Assembly (NCBI GenBank): GCA_027486755.1
Contig: JAIXOM010000004.1
Coordinates: forward strand, 1 to 64,000
Source: Comamonadaceae bacterium
Lineage (GTDB): Bacteria; Pseudomonadota; Gammaproteobacteria; Burkholderiales; Burkholderiaceae_C
Reading direction: 5' to 3'
Length of the DNA: 64,000 nt
Shown here: positions 37,034-45,657 of the stretch, one piece after another
Position numbering within the stretch: position 1 is the stretch's first letter
How the letters are laid out: each line of letters begins with the position of its first letter
Notes under the pieces: model-generated
What the model was told of the DNA's origin: nothing
Seen by the model: only the letters and a program-made list of their open reading frames with translations
Database searches by the model: none
Position numbers and translations under genes: made by a program

Positions 37034-37043
37034 TCATGCACGC

Positions 37044-37072
37044 ACAATAATTCATATTCAAGATCTTGGCAA
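37044..37072 (-). promoter_or_regulatory. Predicted boxR promoter
   Basis: Minus-strand TTGCCA (37072-37067) and TATTGT (37049-37044) with a 17-bp spacer. Transcription would start near 37037, about 26 nt before the boxR ATG, face to face with the rightward promoter. Confidence 0.5.
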
Positions 37073-37110
37073 GCGCCTCAATGCCAGGGCCTGTACCGAG
37101 AGAGGGACAA

Positions 37111-37584
37111 ATGACACCAGAACAATTTCGCCAGGACATCGCCGAGCTGACCGCGCAACTGGTCGGCCGCCCGCTCGGTGCCGAGTTGGACCAATGGCTC
37201 AACACCGAACACGGCAAGGACAGCGCCACCTATGCGCGCCTGCGGGCGAGTTGCGAGGCAGGCGTGGCGCAAGGCTGGTTGGCCCAACGCGAAGGCGGTG
37301 GCCTGCGCTATGGCCGTATCTTCAAGCCGGCCGACGACCTGCACGGCTTTTCTGTCGATGTGGTCGACATGAAGGACATCGCAGGCCCTCACCATGTGCA
37401 TCCCGAAGGCGAGATCGACCTGATCATGCCCATGGACGAGGGCGCCACCTTTGACGGCCGCGGCGCAGGCTGGCTGGTCTGCCCGCCCGGCAGCGCCCAC
37501 CGCCCCACCGTCCGGCAGGGCCGCGCGCTGGTGCTCTATCTGCTGCCTCATGGCCGCATCGAATTTTCCGCGACACCGGCCTGA
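37111..37584 (+). CDS. DUF4863 family protein of the box cluster
   Basis: A 157-residue protein with a cupin-like C-terminal half: GPHHVHPEGEIDLIMPMDEGATFDGRGAGWLVCPPGSAHRPTV, with HxH and a later His suitable for metal binding. The family includes 4-hydroxylaminobenzoate lyase PnbB and a member often encoded in box clusters. It may handle a side product or a benzoate analogue; the reaction here is not known. ATG at 37111 has AGAGGGA upstream and is preferred to an earlier ATG at 37066. Confidence 0.8.
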   Translation: MTPEQFRQDIAELTAQLVGRPLGAELDQWLNTEHGKDSATYARLRASCEAGVAQGWLAQREGGGLRYGRIFKPADDLHGFSVDVVDMKDIAGPHHVHPEGEIDLIMPMDEGATFDGRGAGWLVCPPGSAHRPTVRQGRALVLYLLPHGRIEFSATPA

Positions 37585-37650
37585 GCCGGCCTGGCACCCG
37601 TCTTCCCACAAAGGTCGCGCACTGCGGCCGACCGAAAAAGGATCGCTTTC

Positions 37651-39216
37651 ATGACTGAACTCCTGGCAAACCAGGTCTGCGGCCGCTGGCAAACCGGCAG
37701 CGGGCCAGGCACCGCATTGACCGACCCCGTGCTGGGCTCGGAGCTGGTTCGGGTCGATGCCACCGGCCTGGACCTGGCGGCGGCGTTTGCCTACGCCCGC
37801 GACACCGGCGGGGCTGCGCTGCGGGCGCTGAGCTACGCGCAGCGCGCCAGCATGCTCGAGGCCGCGCTCAAGGTGATGCAGGGCCAGCGCGATGCCTACT
37901 ACGCCATCGCCACCGCCAACAGCGGCACGGTCAAGAACGACTCAGCGGTCGACATCGACGGCGGCCTTTTCACCCTGGGTCACTACGCCAAGATCGGGCT
38001 CGGTCTGGGCGACCGCCATCACCTGCTCGATGGCGAAGCCGTGCGGCTGGGCAAGGACCCGCTGTTCCAGTCGCGCCATGTGCTGCGGCCCAGCCGAGGC
38101 GTAGCACTGTTCATCAATGCCTTCAACTTCCCAGCCTGGGGCTTGTGGGAGAAGGCGGCCCCTGCCCTGCTGTCGGGTGTGCCTGTCATCATCAAGCCGG
38201 CCACGGCGACCGCCTGGCTGACCCAGCGCATGGTCAAGGATGTGATTGATGCCGGCGTGCTGCCGGCAGGCAGCTTGTCGGTGATCTGCGGCTCCTCCGC
38301 CGGCCTGCTCGACCAGCTGCAGCCCTTTGACCTGCTGTCTTTCACGGGCTCGGCTGAGACCGCCGAACTGATCCGCTCGCACCCAGCGGTGACGCGCCAT
38401 TCGGTGCGGGTCAATATCGAGGCCGACAGCCTGAACTCCGCTTGGCTGCTACCCGGCGCCAGCGCCGAGGCGATGGACCTGCTGGTCAAGGAGGTGGCGC
38501 GCGAGATGACGGTCAAGTCCGGCCAGAAATGCACCGCCATCCGCCGCGTCCTGGTGCCACAGTCCCAGGCCGATGCGGTGGCACAAGCCATCAGCGCGCG
38601 ACTGGCCAAAACCACGGTGGGCAATCCGCGCAATGAGAGCGTGCGCATGGGCGCCCTGGTCAGCCGCGCACAACTGAACGCAGTGCGCGAAGGCCTGGAC
38701 CTGCTCAAGCAGCAGGCGCAGGTGCTGCACGATGGCAGCAGCCATCCACTGATTGATGCCGACGCCAGCACATCTTGCTGCATCGGCCCCACCTTGCTGG
38801 GACTGAAGGACGCGTCGGCCAGCGACGCGGCCCATCTGGTGCACGGCCACGAGGTCTTCGGCCCAGTGGCCACGCTGCTGCCTTACCGTGACGAAGCCCA
38901 GGCCCTGGACCTGATACGACGCGGCCAGGGTTCCCTGGTGGCATCGCTCTACAGCGACGACGGTGCAACCATGGCCCGGGCCGCGCTGGAGCTGGCCGAC
39001 AGCCACGGCCGGGTGCATGTGGTCAGCCCCGATGTGGCGGCCAGCCAGACCGGCCACGGCAATGTGATGCCGCAGTCGCTGCATGGCGGCCCAGGCCGCG
39101 CCGGCGGCGGCGAGGAACTTGGCGGCCTGCGCGCCCTGAACTTCTACCACCGCCGCGCCGCCATCCAGGCCAGCACGGTTGTTCTTGAACACCTGGCCCC
39201 AGCCACCAGCGCCTGA
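37651..39216 (+). CDS. boxD: 3,4-dehydroadipyl-CoA semialdehyde dehydrogenase BoxD
   Basis: A 521-residue aldehyde dehydrogenase that oxidises the BoxC product to 3,4-dehydroadipyl-CoA with NADP. Seen: FINAFNFPAWGLWEKAAPALLSGVPVIIKPATATAWL, the catalytic Cys in SGQKCTAIRR near residue 293 and the general-base Glu in VNIEADSLNSAWL. Similar to PaaZ N-terminal domains and box-type ALDHs. It follows DUF4863 by 66 bp and AAAAAGGA precedes the ATG. Confidence 0.95.
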   Translation: MTELLANQVCGRWQTGSGPGTALTDPVLGSELVRVDATGLDLAAAFAYARDTGGAALRALSYAQRASMLEAALKVMQGQRDAYYAIATANSGTVKNDSAVDIDGGLFTLGHYAKIGLGLGDRHHLLDGEAVRLGKDPLFQSRHVLRPSRGVALFINAFNFPAWGLWEKAAPALLSGVPVIIKPATATAWLTQRMVKDVIDAGVLPAGSLSVICGSSAGLLDQLQPFDLLSFTGSAETAELIRSHPAVTRHSVRVNIEADSLNSAWLLPGASAEAMDLLVKEVAREMTVKSGQKCTAIRRVLVPQSQADAVAQAISARLAKTTVGNPRNESVRMGALVSRAQLNAVREGLDLLKQQAQVLHDGSSHPLIDADASTSCCIGPTLLGLKDASASDAAHLVHGHEVFGPVATLLPYRDEAQALDLIRRGQGSLVASLYSDDGATMARAALELADSHGRVHVVSPDVAASQTGHGNVMPQSLHGGPGRAGGGEELGGLRALNFYHRRAAIQASTVVLEHLAPATSA

Positions 39217-39284
39217 CCCTGAACGCCGGCAGCGCACAAAAAAACCAGCGCGCCGGCCTCCACCCCGCCTTGAGGAGAGAGACC

Positions 39285-40862
39285 ATGACCGCCCCCACCT
39301 TGGACCCACAGGCCGTAGCCCCGCCTGCGAGCCCCTTTAACTTTGCCCAGCACCTGATGGCGCTCAATGCTGGACGGCCGCACAAGGCGGCTTATATCGA
39401 CGACGCCGGCACGCTCAGCTATGGGCAGTTGGCAGAAAGAGTGCAACGCATGGCCGCTGGCTTGCTGGCACTTGGTCTGCGCCGCGAAGAGCGGGTGCTG
39501 CTCTTGATGCACGACAGCAGCGACTGGGTGGTGAGCTTTCTGGGCGCGCTGTATGCGGGCGTGGTGCCGGTGGCGGTCAATACGCTGCTGACCGCTGAGG
39601 ACTATGCCTATATGCTGCAGCACAGCCGCTCGCAAGCGGTGCTGGTCTCGGGCGCCCTGCGGCCAGTGATCGAGCAAGCCATGGAGCGGGGCGCTCACGA
39701 GGTGCGGCATCTGGTTGTCTCGCGCGCCAGCGCCGCGGTGGCTGCACCGGCACTGGACTTTGAGGCCCTGCTGGCCCAGCACAGCCCGCTGACGCACAGC
39801 GCCCCCACCCATGGCGATGAGCCGGGCTTCTGGCTGTACTCCTCCGGTTCGACCGGTCGGCCCAAGGGCACCACCCACACCCACGCCAACGCTTACTGGA
39901 CCGCCGAGCTCTATGGCAAACAGATCCTGAGTTTGCGCGAAAGCGATGTTTGTTTTTCAGCAGCCAAGCTCTTCTTTGCCTATGGTCTGGGCAATGCACT
40001 GTCCTTTCCCATGAGCGTGGGCGCCACTGTGGTGCTGATGGCCGAGCGGCCCACGCCAGAAGCCACCTTCAAGCGCTGGATCGGGCTCCAGCCCACCGTG
40101 TTCTTCGGCGCGCCCACCGGTTTTGCCGGCATGTTGGCCTCCCCCGCCCTGCCGGCCAAAGAACAGGTGGCGCTGCGCCTGTGCTCCTCAGCCGGGGAGG
40201 CCCTGCCGGCCGATATCGGCGAGCGTTTCACCCGCCACTACGGCGTAGAGATCATTGATGGCATCGGTTCGACCGAAATGCTGCACATCTACCTGTCCAA
40301 CCGGCCCGGTCAGGTGCGCTACGGCACCACAGGCTGGCCGGTGCCGGGCTACGAGATCGAGCTGCGCGGTGACGACGGCGCGCCCGTGGCCGACGGTGAG
40401 CCCGGCGACCTCTACATCAAAGGCCCAAGCGCAGCCCTGCTCTATTGGGCCAACCGCGAGAAATCGCGCGAGACCTTCCAGGGCGGCTGGACCAAGAGCG
40501 GCGACAAATATGTGCGCAACGCCGACGGCAGCTACACCTACTCGGGCCGCAGCGACGACATGCTCAAGGTCAGCGGCATTTATGTCTCGCCCTTCGAGGT
40601 CGAGGCCACGCTGGTCCAACACCCGGCGGTACTGGAGGCGGCGGTGGTGGGCATGGTCGATGATGAGGGCCTGACCAAGACACGGGCCTATGTGGTGCTC
40701 AAGTCTGGCGCCAGCGCCGACGAAGCCGAGCTCAAGGCCTTCGTCAAAGAACGGCTCGCTCCCTATAAATACCCACGGCGCATCGATTTCATCGCAGAGC
40801 TGCCCAAGACCGCCACCGGCAAAATACAACGCTTCAAATTGCGTGAACTGCAAGCCCTCTGA
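39285..40862 (+). CDS. bclA: Benzoate-CoA ligase
   Basis: A 525-residue ANL-superfamily enzyme that activates benzoate to benzoyl-CoA with ATP and CoA, the entry step of the pathway. Motifs: YSSGSTGRPKGTTHTHANAYW near residue 185, GIGSTEMLHIYLSNRPGQVRYGTTG near 330, YSGRSDDMLKVSGIYVSPFEVE near 425 and the C-terminal Lys motif PKTATGKIQRFKLRE. Start MTAPTLDPQA at 39285 with GAGGAGAGA upstream. Specificity for benzoate is inferred from context and overall resemblance. Confidence 0.95.
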   Translation: MTAPTLDPQAVAPPASPFNFAQHLMALNAGRPHKAAYIDDAGTLSYGQLAERVQRMAAGLLALGLRREERVLLLMHDSSDWVVSFLGALYAGVVPVAVNTLLTAEDYAYMLQHSRSQAVLVSGALRPVIEQAMERGAHEVRHLVVSRASAAVAAPALDFEALLAQHSPLTHSAPTHGDEPGFWLYSSGSTGRPKGTTHTHANAYWTAELYGKQILSLRESDVCFSAAKLFFAYGLGNALSFPMSVGATVVLMAERPTPEATFKRWIGLQPTVFFGAPTGFAGMLASPALPAKEQVALRLCSSAGEALPADIGERFTRHYGVEIIDGIGSTEMLHIYLSNRPGQVRYGTTGWPVPGYEIELRGDDGAPVADGEPGDLYIKGPSAALLYWANREKSRETFQGGWTKSGDKYVRNADGSYTYSGRSDDMLKVSGIYVSPFEVEATLVQHPAVLEAAVVGMVDDEGLTKTRAYVVLKSGASADEAELKAFVKERLAPYKYPRRIDFIAELPKTATGKIQRFKLRELQAL

Positions 40863-40870
40863 TCGAGCCC

Positions 40871-41698
40871 ATGATGCCTGATGAGCCCCTGCTGGAGATC
40901 GACTGGGGCGGCCGCCCGGTGCAGATCGAATACCAATGGGTGGGTCGGTCCGAGGGGCCGGTGATGGTCTTCCTGCATGAGGGGCTGGGCTCGGTGTCGA
41001 TGTGGCGCGACTTTCCATCGCAGCTGTGCAACGCTCTGGGCTGCCGGGGCCTGATCTACTCGCGCCCCGGCTACGGCCGCTCGAGCCCACGGCCTGCCGC
41101 TGAGCACTGGGGGCCGGACTTCATGCACAGGCAAGCTGGCGAAGTGCTGCCCCGCCTGCTGCAGGCCCTGGGCGTCAGCGAGCCGATCTGGCTGCTGGGC
41201 CACAGCGATGGCGGCTCGATCGCCTTGCTCTATGCGGCGCAGCATGCACAGGCCCTGCAAAGCGGCGGTCCGCACAGGCACCCCCTGGCCGGGTTGATCG
41301 TCATGGCCCCCCACATCATGGTCGAAGAGATCTCGCTGCGCAGCATCACGCAGGCGCGTCAGGCCTATCTACAAGGCGACCTGCGCCACAAACTAGCGCG
41401 CCACCACGCCGATCCGGATTCGGCCTTCTGGGGCTGGAACCAGGCCTGGTTGGCGCCGGATTTTGCAAAGTGGTCCATTGAACCGGAGTTGAGCCGCATC
41501 ACTGTGCCGCTGCTGGCGATTCAGGGTCTGAACGACGAATACGGCAGCCTTGAGCAGATCCGCGGCATCGCCCGCCGTGCCCCTCAGACCGAACTGCTGG
41601 AGATGCCCGACTGCGGCCATTCACCGCACCGCGATCAAGCGCAGACGCTGAGCGAGGCCATCGCCCACTTTTTTGAGCGGCACAAGCGGCGGGCTTGA
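40871..41698 (+). CDS. Alpha/beta hydrolase of the box cluster
   Basis: A 275-residue alpha/beta hydrolase with nucleophile elbow GHSDGGS (Ser near 115), the acid in QGLNDEYGS and the His in PDCGHSPHRD. It starts 8 bp after bclA and is surely co-transcribed. Related hydrolases are found in box clusters and may cleave stalled CoA thioesters or lactone by-products. The exact substrate is unknown. Confidence 0.87.
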   Translation: MMPDEPLLEIDWGGRPVQIEYQWVGRSEGPVMVFLHEGLGSVSMWRDFPSQLCNALGCRGLIYSRPGYGRSSPRPAAEHWGPDFMHRQAGEVLPRLLQALGVSEPIWLLGHSDGGSIALLYAAQHAQALQSGGPHRHPLAGLIVMAPHIMVEEISLRSITQARQAYLQGDLRHKLARHHADPDSAFWGWNQAWLAPDFAKWSIEPELSRITVPLLAIQGLNDEYGSLEQIRGIARRAPQTELLEMPDCGHSPHRDQAQTLSEAIAHFFERHKRRA

Positions 41699-41704
41699 TC
41701 AGCC

Positions 41705-41828
41705 GCCGCATCGCCGCGAGGGCGCGGCTCCCACAGGCTTGTGCCCAGGCCTGCCCCTGCTCTCATGGGGGAACACCGCCCCGTGGGAAGCCCGCCCTTT
41801 GGTGGGGCCGCCTTGGCGCGATAGGGCC
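41705..41828. repeat. REP-like hairpins after the box operon
   Basis: 41705-41736 is a reverse element with a GCCGCG stem, 7 bp after the hydrolase stop. 41770-41828 contains degenerate forward elements (CCGTGGGAAGCCCGCCC, then GGGGCCGCCTTGGCGCGAT). Nothing else is seen in the 194-bp gap. Confidence 0.75.
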
Positions 41829-41892
41829 TGGCATCAGGACCCATCCCATGCTTGTGTTACCGTGAGACTCTGTCGGCTCAAGCAAGGCTTCT

Positions 41893-42318
41893 ATGCTCGT
41901 TCGTCTGCTCTATGTCAGTAGTGCCGTAGGCCCCCAAACCACCACGGTCACCGGCTCGATTCTAAAAACCGCCCACTTGTTCAACAAGGAAAGCGACATC
42001 ACCGGCGTACTATGCCAGGGGCAGGGGCTATACCTGCAAGTCCTTGAAGGACAGCGCAGTGCAGTCAACCGGCTGTATGCACGCGTCGTGAGCGACCAGC
42101 GCCATAAGAACGTGGAATTGCTGGACTATGAGGAGATCACCGAAAGACGTTTTGGCGGCTGGGCGATGGCCCATGTGCATTTGTCGATTCTCGATCCGAT
42201 GATCCAACTCAAGCACCCCGAGTTTGACCCCTACAGCGCGTCCGGAAAACTGGTCATGCAGGGTCTCGCGGAGCTGATTCAATCCGGCCAACTGCTCCAT
42301 GAGATCACAGCCGATTGA
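41893..42318 (+). CDS. BLUF-domain blue-light photoreceptor
   Basis: A 141-residue stand-alone BLUF protein binding FAD. The key photocycle residues are present: Tyr7 in RLLYVSSA, Asn31 in LFNKESDITGVL and Gln49 in LYLQVLEG, with the later RFGGWAMAHV supplying the semi-conserved Trp/Met. The C-terminal helices (residues about 95-141) resemble those of short BLUF proteins such as PixD that signal by protein contacts. No output domain is fused. It lies 7-13 bp before a flavoprotein gene, so the two form an operon. Confidence 0.93.
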   Translation: MLVRLLYVSSAVGPQTTTVTGSILKTAHLFNKESDITGVLCQGQGLYLQVLEGQRSAVNRLYARVVSDQRHKNVELLDYEEITERRFGGWAMAHVHLSILDPMIQLKHPEFDPYSASGKLVMQGLAELIQSGQLLHEITAD

Positions 42319-42324
42319 GGAGCG

Positions 42325-43716
42325 GTGAAAGTGACTGAAACGCAACTGCTCGACACCGATGTGCTGATCGTCGGCGCCGGTGGCACCGGCCTGACCGTCG
42401 CTGCAGCGATAGCCTCCTTCGCGCCTGATCTGCGGGTCACGCTGCTTGAGCGGGACCTGTCCAGCCCCTGCAACAGCGCCATTGCCAGCAATTTCATCCC
42501 GGCAGCCGGCACGCGCTTTCAGCGTGCGGCCGGCATCGAGGACTCGCCCGAATTGCTGCTGGCCGACATCCTGAAGAAGAACGGCGGCCATGTCGATCTG
42601 CGCCTGGCCCGCGCGATCTGCGAGGGCTCGGCCGAAGCCGTGCACTGGCTGGTCGATGAGGTCGGCGTCGCGCTTGAATTGGCGCCGGAGCTGACTTGGC
42701 TGGGCCACAGCGTGGTGCGCATGCATGCCCATCCGGAGCGCGGCGGCCCGCCGGTGCTCGCTGCATTGCGCCGCTTCGTCCAGGCCTGCAGCCAGGTCGA
42801 GATCCTCGACCAGACCGTGTGTACCGGCCTGGCCGGCGACGCGCTGACCGGCATCAGCGGCGTGAGCGCCCAGCGCGCCGGGCAGGCCTTGCAGATCCGC
42901 GCATCGCGGGTGGTTCTGGCCTGCGGTGGCTTTGGCGCCAGGCCTGAGTTGGTGGCCGCGCACATTCCGGAAATGGCCAGTGCGCCGCACATCGGTTCGG
43001 CCAAAGACCTGGGCGACGCGCTGGACTGGGGTCAGTCCTTGGGCGCCGCGCTGGCGCTGATGGGCAGCTATCAGGGGCGCGACTGCATCTTTGCCGACGG
43101 CACCCGGGTAACGCCGCCTGTGCTCAACCAGGGGGGCATCGCGGTCAATGCTGCAGGGTTGCGCTTCGTCAACGAGCTGCAGGACTACTCCAGCTTAGCC
43201 CGCGTCTACCGGCAGCAGCCCGGGCAGGCGGCTTATTTCATCTGGGATCAGCATATTCAGCAGCAGGTGGCCGGTGTGCTGGTGATGCGCCAGGCCATGG
43301 AACGCGGCGGCATCGTGCAGTGTGCGGACAGCGCCCTGCTGGCACGGACTTTGGGCCTGCCAGCGGCAACACTGGAGGCGACCTTGCGGCAGTGGGCCGA
43401 TTTGCCGCGTGGCAGCCCTGATGCCTTTGGGCGTGCCGCCCCCGAGCGGCCCCTCAAGCCGCCCTACTACGCTGCCCGCATCACCGGCGCGGTTGCCCAT
43501 ACCCAGGGCGGCCTGGTGGTGGACACCGCGGGTCGAGTCCTCAAGCCTGATGGCCAGCCCATCCCCGCCTTGCACGCCGGTGGCAATGCCATCGCCGGTA
43601 TCTCGGGCGACTCCTGTACCGGCTACCTCAGCGGCAACGGGCTGCTGGTGGCCTACACCAGCGGCTATCTGATCGCGCGGACGATCGCGGCCGAGCTGTC
43701 GCCCGCAGGCGCTTGA
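42325..43716 (+). CDS. FAD-dependent oxidoreductase of the fumarate reductase/ketosteroid dehydrogenase family
   Basis: A 463-residue flavoprotein. Dinucleotide-binding DVLIVGAGGTGLTVAAAIASF lies near residue 10. HTQGGLVVDTAGRVL and LHAGGNAIAGISGDSCTGYLSGNGLL near the C-terminus are FAD_binding_2 features. No signal peptide or haem site. Both GTG at 42325 and GTG at 42331 are possible starts; GAGG lies just before. Substrate unknown: an enoate or steroid-like reductase/dehydrogenase. Its immediate neighbour is a BLUF sensor. Confidence 0.85.
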   Translation: MKVTETQLLDTDVLIVGAGGTGLTVAAAIASFAPDLRVTLLERDLSSPCNSAIASNFIPAAGTRFQRAAGIEDSPELLLADILKKNGGHVDLRLARAICEGSAEAVHWLVDEVGVALELAPELTWLGHSVVRMHAHPERGGPPVLAALRRFVQACSQVEILDQTVCTGLAGDALTGISGVSAQRAGQALQIRASRVVLACGGFGARPELVAAHIPEMASAPHIGSAKDLGDALDWGQSLGAALALMGSYQGRDCIFADGTRVTPPVLNQGGIAVNAAGLRFVNELQDYSSLARVYRQQPGQAAYFIWDQHIQQQVAGVLVMRQAMERGGIVQCADSALLARTLGLPAATLEATLRQWADLPRGSPDAFGRAAPERPLKPPYYAARITGAVAHTQGGLVVDTAGRVLKPDGQPIPALHAGGNAIAGISGDSCTGYLSGNGLLVAYTSGYLIARTIAAELSPAGA

Positions 43717-43828
43717 TCAGGGTTTGTCCCCACTTGAGGGGCTCAGCCTAAGCACCGCAGGGGCTGGGGACGACCTCGGCCATGACCCGCGCGCCGGCAA
43801 GCGCGCTGTAGGCCTGGTCGAATCGGTC

Positions 43829-44392
43829 CTACGAGCCGGAACCTGCCGGATCCACTTTGATAGAGAACTGCGGAAAAATCCGCGCCACCAAGGGACCGGC
43901 CGGGTCCCAGGCCAGGCAGCCGCCCATGGGCAGGGGCGGCTTACCCACCTCTTCGTTGGCCTGGTTGAGCCGCCGCGCCAGCGTTTGAAACGCCACCGTG
44001 CCCATGTTGAACAGCAGCTCGCGCAAATGGGCGCAGCCCCTGACCTTGCCCAGCCGCTCGTCGATCGCCTGCCGCCAGCCCTTGCGCAGCGAACAGCCGA
44101 TCACGCTGCGCATCGGGTCGCGTGCGCCCTGGCATTCCTTGTGGGGAACGTCGTCCATGCTGACATGGATGTCTTGGACGACGAACTGCGCATCGATGAC
44201 CAGCCGGATCGCCATGACATGGATGGGCTCGCCTGGCTCCCAACGGCCCTCGCCGAGCACGTCAAAGCCAAACGTCTTGGTGTCGAGCAGTGTGGCCTCG
44301 ATATCGATCAGACCATCCTCGCGCTCAAAACCCTCGTAGCGGACCTGGCGCGTGTGCAACAACTGGCGGGGGGTAGCAGGAGGCAGGGGCAT
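43829..44392 (-). CDS. DUF2889 family protein
   Basis: A 187-residue protein with the DUF2889 pattern: RQVRYEGFEREDGLIDIEATLLDTKTFGF, GEPIHVMAIRLVIDAQFVVQDIHVSMDDVPHKEC, then GWRQAIDERLGKVRGCAHLRELLFNMGTVAFQTL. Conserved His and Cys residues hint at an enzyme or metal site, but no function is established. Start MPLPPATPRQ at 44392. It lies downstream of the pmd operon on the same strand, but REP-like elements intervene. Confidence 0.85.
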   Translation of the reverse strand: MPLPPATPRQLLHTRQVRYEGFEREDGLIDIEATLLDTKTFGFDVLGEGRWEPGEPIHVMAIRLVIDAQFVVQDIHVSMDDVPHKECQGARDPMRSVIGCSLRKGWRQAIDERLGKVRGCAHLRELLFNMGTVAFQTLARRLNQANEEVGKPPLPMGGCLAWDPAGPLVARIFPQFSIKVDPAGSGS

Positions 44393-44497
44393 GCTCAAAC
44401 ACCTGTGCGGGGACGACGATGCCCAAGTATCGGGCACAGCCCACAGGCCGGCTGCCCTGCCGGCGACAGCGGCTGGCGGAGCATCCATTTTCGGTAG

Positions 44498-44570
44498 TAG
44501 GAGCGCCGCCCCGGCGCGAAGGCGGCTGTCGATACAGCGCCGCATCGCCGCGAGGGCGCGGCTCCCGCTG
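44498..44570. repeat. Paired REP-like hairpins
   Basis: 44498-44524 is a forward element (TAGGAGCGCCGCCCCGGCGC-like) and 44539-44570 is a reverse element with a GCCGCG stem. They face each other in the 193-bp gap downstream of the aldo/keto reductase. These are the last clear copies in the window. Confidence 0.8.
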
Positions 44571-44585
44571 GCCTTTCTAGCCGCG

Positions 44586-45587
44586 TCAAAACACCTCGGT
44601 ATCCACCTCGCTGTTGGCCTGCGCGTTGTAGCGGTCGCCATGCACGGTGCGCTGGTTAATCAACGCGTCGAGCTGCGCCAGCACCGAGGCGGACAGTTGC
44701 ACCTGCATGGCACCCAGCCCGTCGCGCAAATGATCTGCGCTGCGGGTGCCCAAAATAGGCAGAATGTCCGGCCCCTGGTGCAGCAGCCAGGCCAGCGCCA
44801 GTTGGGTCGGTGTGCAGCCGAGTTCGGCCGCGATCGCATGATAGGGCGGCAGCAAAGCCTGATTCTTGGCGTAGTTCTCCGGCGAAAACCGGGGCATGGC
44901 GCGGCGAATATCCTTGGCATCGAAGGCGGTGACGTCCAGGGGCGTGCCGCACAAAAAACCGCGTGCCACTGGGCTGAAGGCCACAAAGCTCACGCCCAAT
45001 TCACGGCAGGCCTTGAGCACCGCAATCTCGGGGTTGCGCGACCACAACGAGTATTCGGTCTGCAAGGCCGCGATCGTGTGTACCGCGTGCGCGCGGCGCA
45101 GTGTTGCTGCCGATACCTCGGACAGTCCGATGCAGCGTATCTTGCCCTCGCGCACCAGGTCGGCCAAAGCGCCCACACTGTCTTCAATGGGGATTTTCTT
45201 GTCCCAGCGGTGCAGGTAATACAGGTCGATCACATCGGTCTGCAAGCGGCCCAAGGCCTCTTCGCAGGTGGCCTTGATCGTGGCGGGGCGGCCGTCGATG
45301 ACGCGCACCTTCACGCCCTGCTCATTGGGCACGCCGCTCATGCCGCATTTACTGGCGAGCGTGAATTGGGCGCGGTGCTTGGACAGGTACTTACCCACCA
45401 GCGTTTCACTGACCCCCATGCCATACAAGGCCGCAGTGTCAAAGTGCGTCACGCCCGCATCCAGCGCTGCCAGCAACAGGCGCGCAGCATCCTGTTCTGA
45501 AATGGGCGAGCCATAGGCGTGGCAGATGTTCATGCAGCCCAGGCCGATGGCACTGACGCTGAAAGGACCAAGTTGGCGTTGTTGCAT
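44586..45587 (-). CDS. Aldo/keto reductase
   Basis: A 333-residue AKR with the catalytic set visible: FDTAALYG (Asp and Tyr) near residue 52, ASKCG (Lys) near 80 and YLHRWDKKIP (His) near 125, plus the NADPH-binding C-terminal PILGTRSADHLRDG. It resembles IolS/AKR13-type proteins. It lies 70 bp after pmdC on the same strand and is probably at the end of the pmd transcript, though it is not a known pathway step. Confidence 0.92.
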   Translation of the reverse strand: MQQRQLGPFSVSAIGLGCMNICHAYGSPISEQDAARLLLAALDAGVTHFDTAALYGMGVSETLVGKYLSKHRAQFTLASKCGMSGVPNEQGVKVRVIDGRPATIKATCEEALGRLQTDVIDLYYLHRWDKKIPIEDSVGALADLVREGKIRCIGLSEVSAATLRRAHAVHTIAALQTEYSLWSRNPEIAVLKACRELGVSFVAFSPVARGFLCGTPLDVTAFDAKDIRRAMPRFSPENYAKNQALLPPYHAIAAELGCTPTQLALAWLLHQGPDILPILGTRSADHLRDGLGAMQVQLSASVLAQLDALINQRTVHGDRYNAQANSEVDTEVF

Positions 45588-45657
45588 GTGCTTCTCGCTG
45601 TAAAAATTTTTCCGATGCCCGGTGCCCTCAGCCCAGGGGAAGAGGAGGGCAGTCAGG

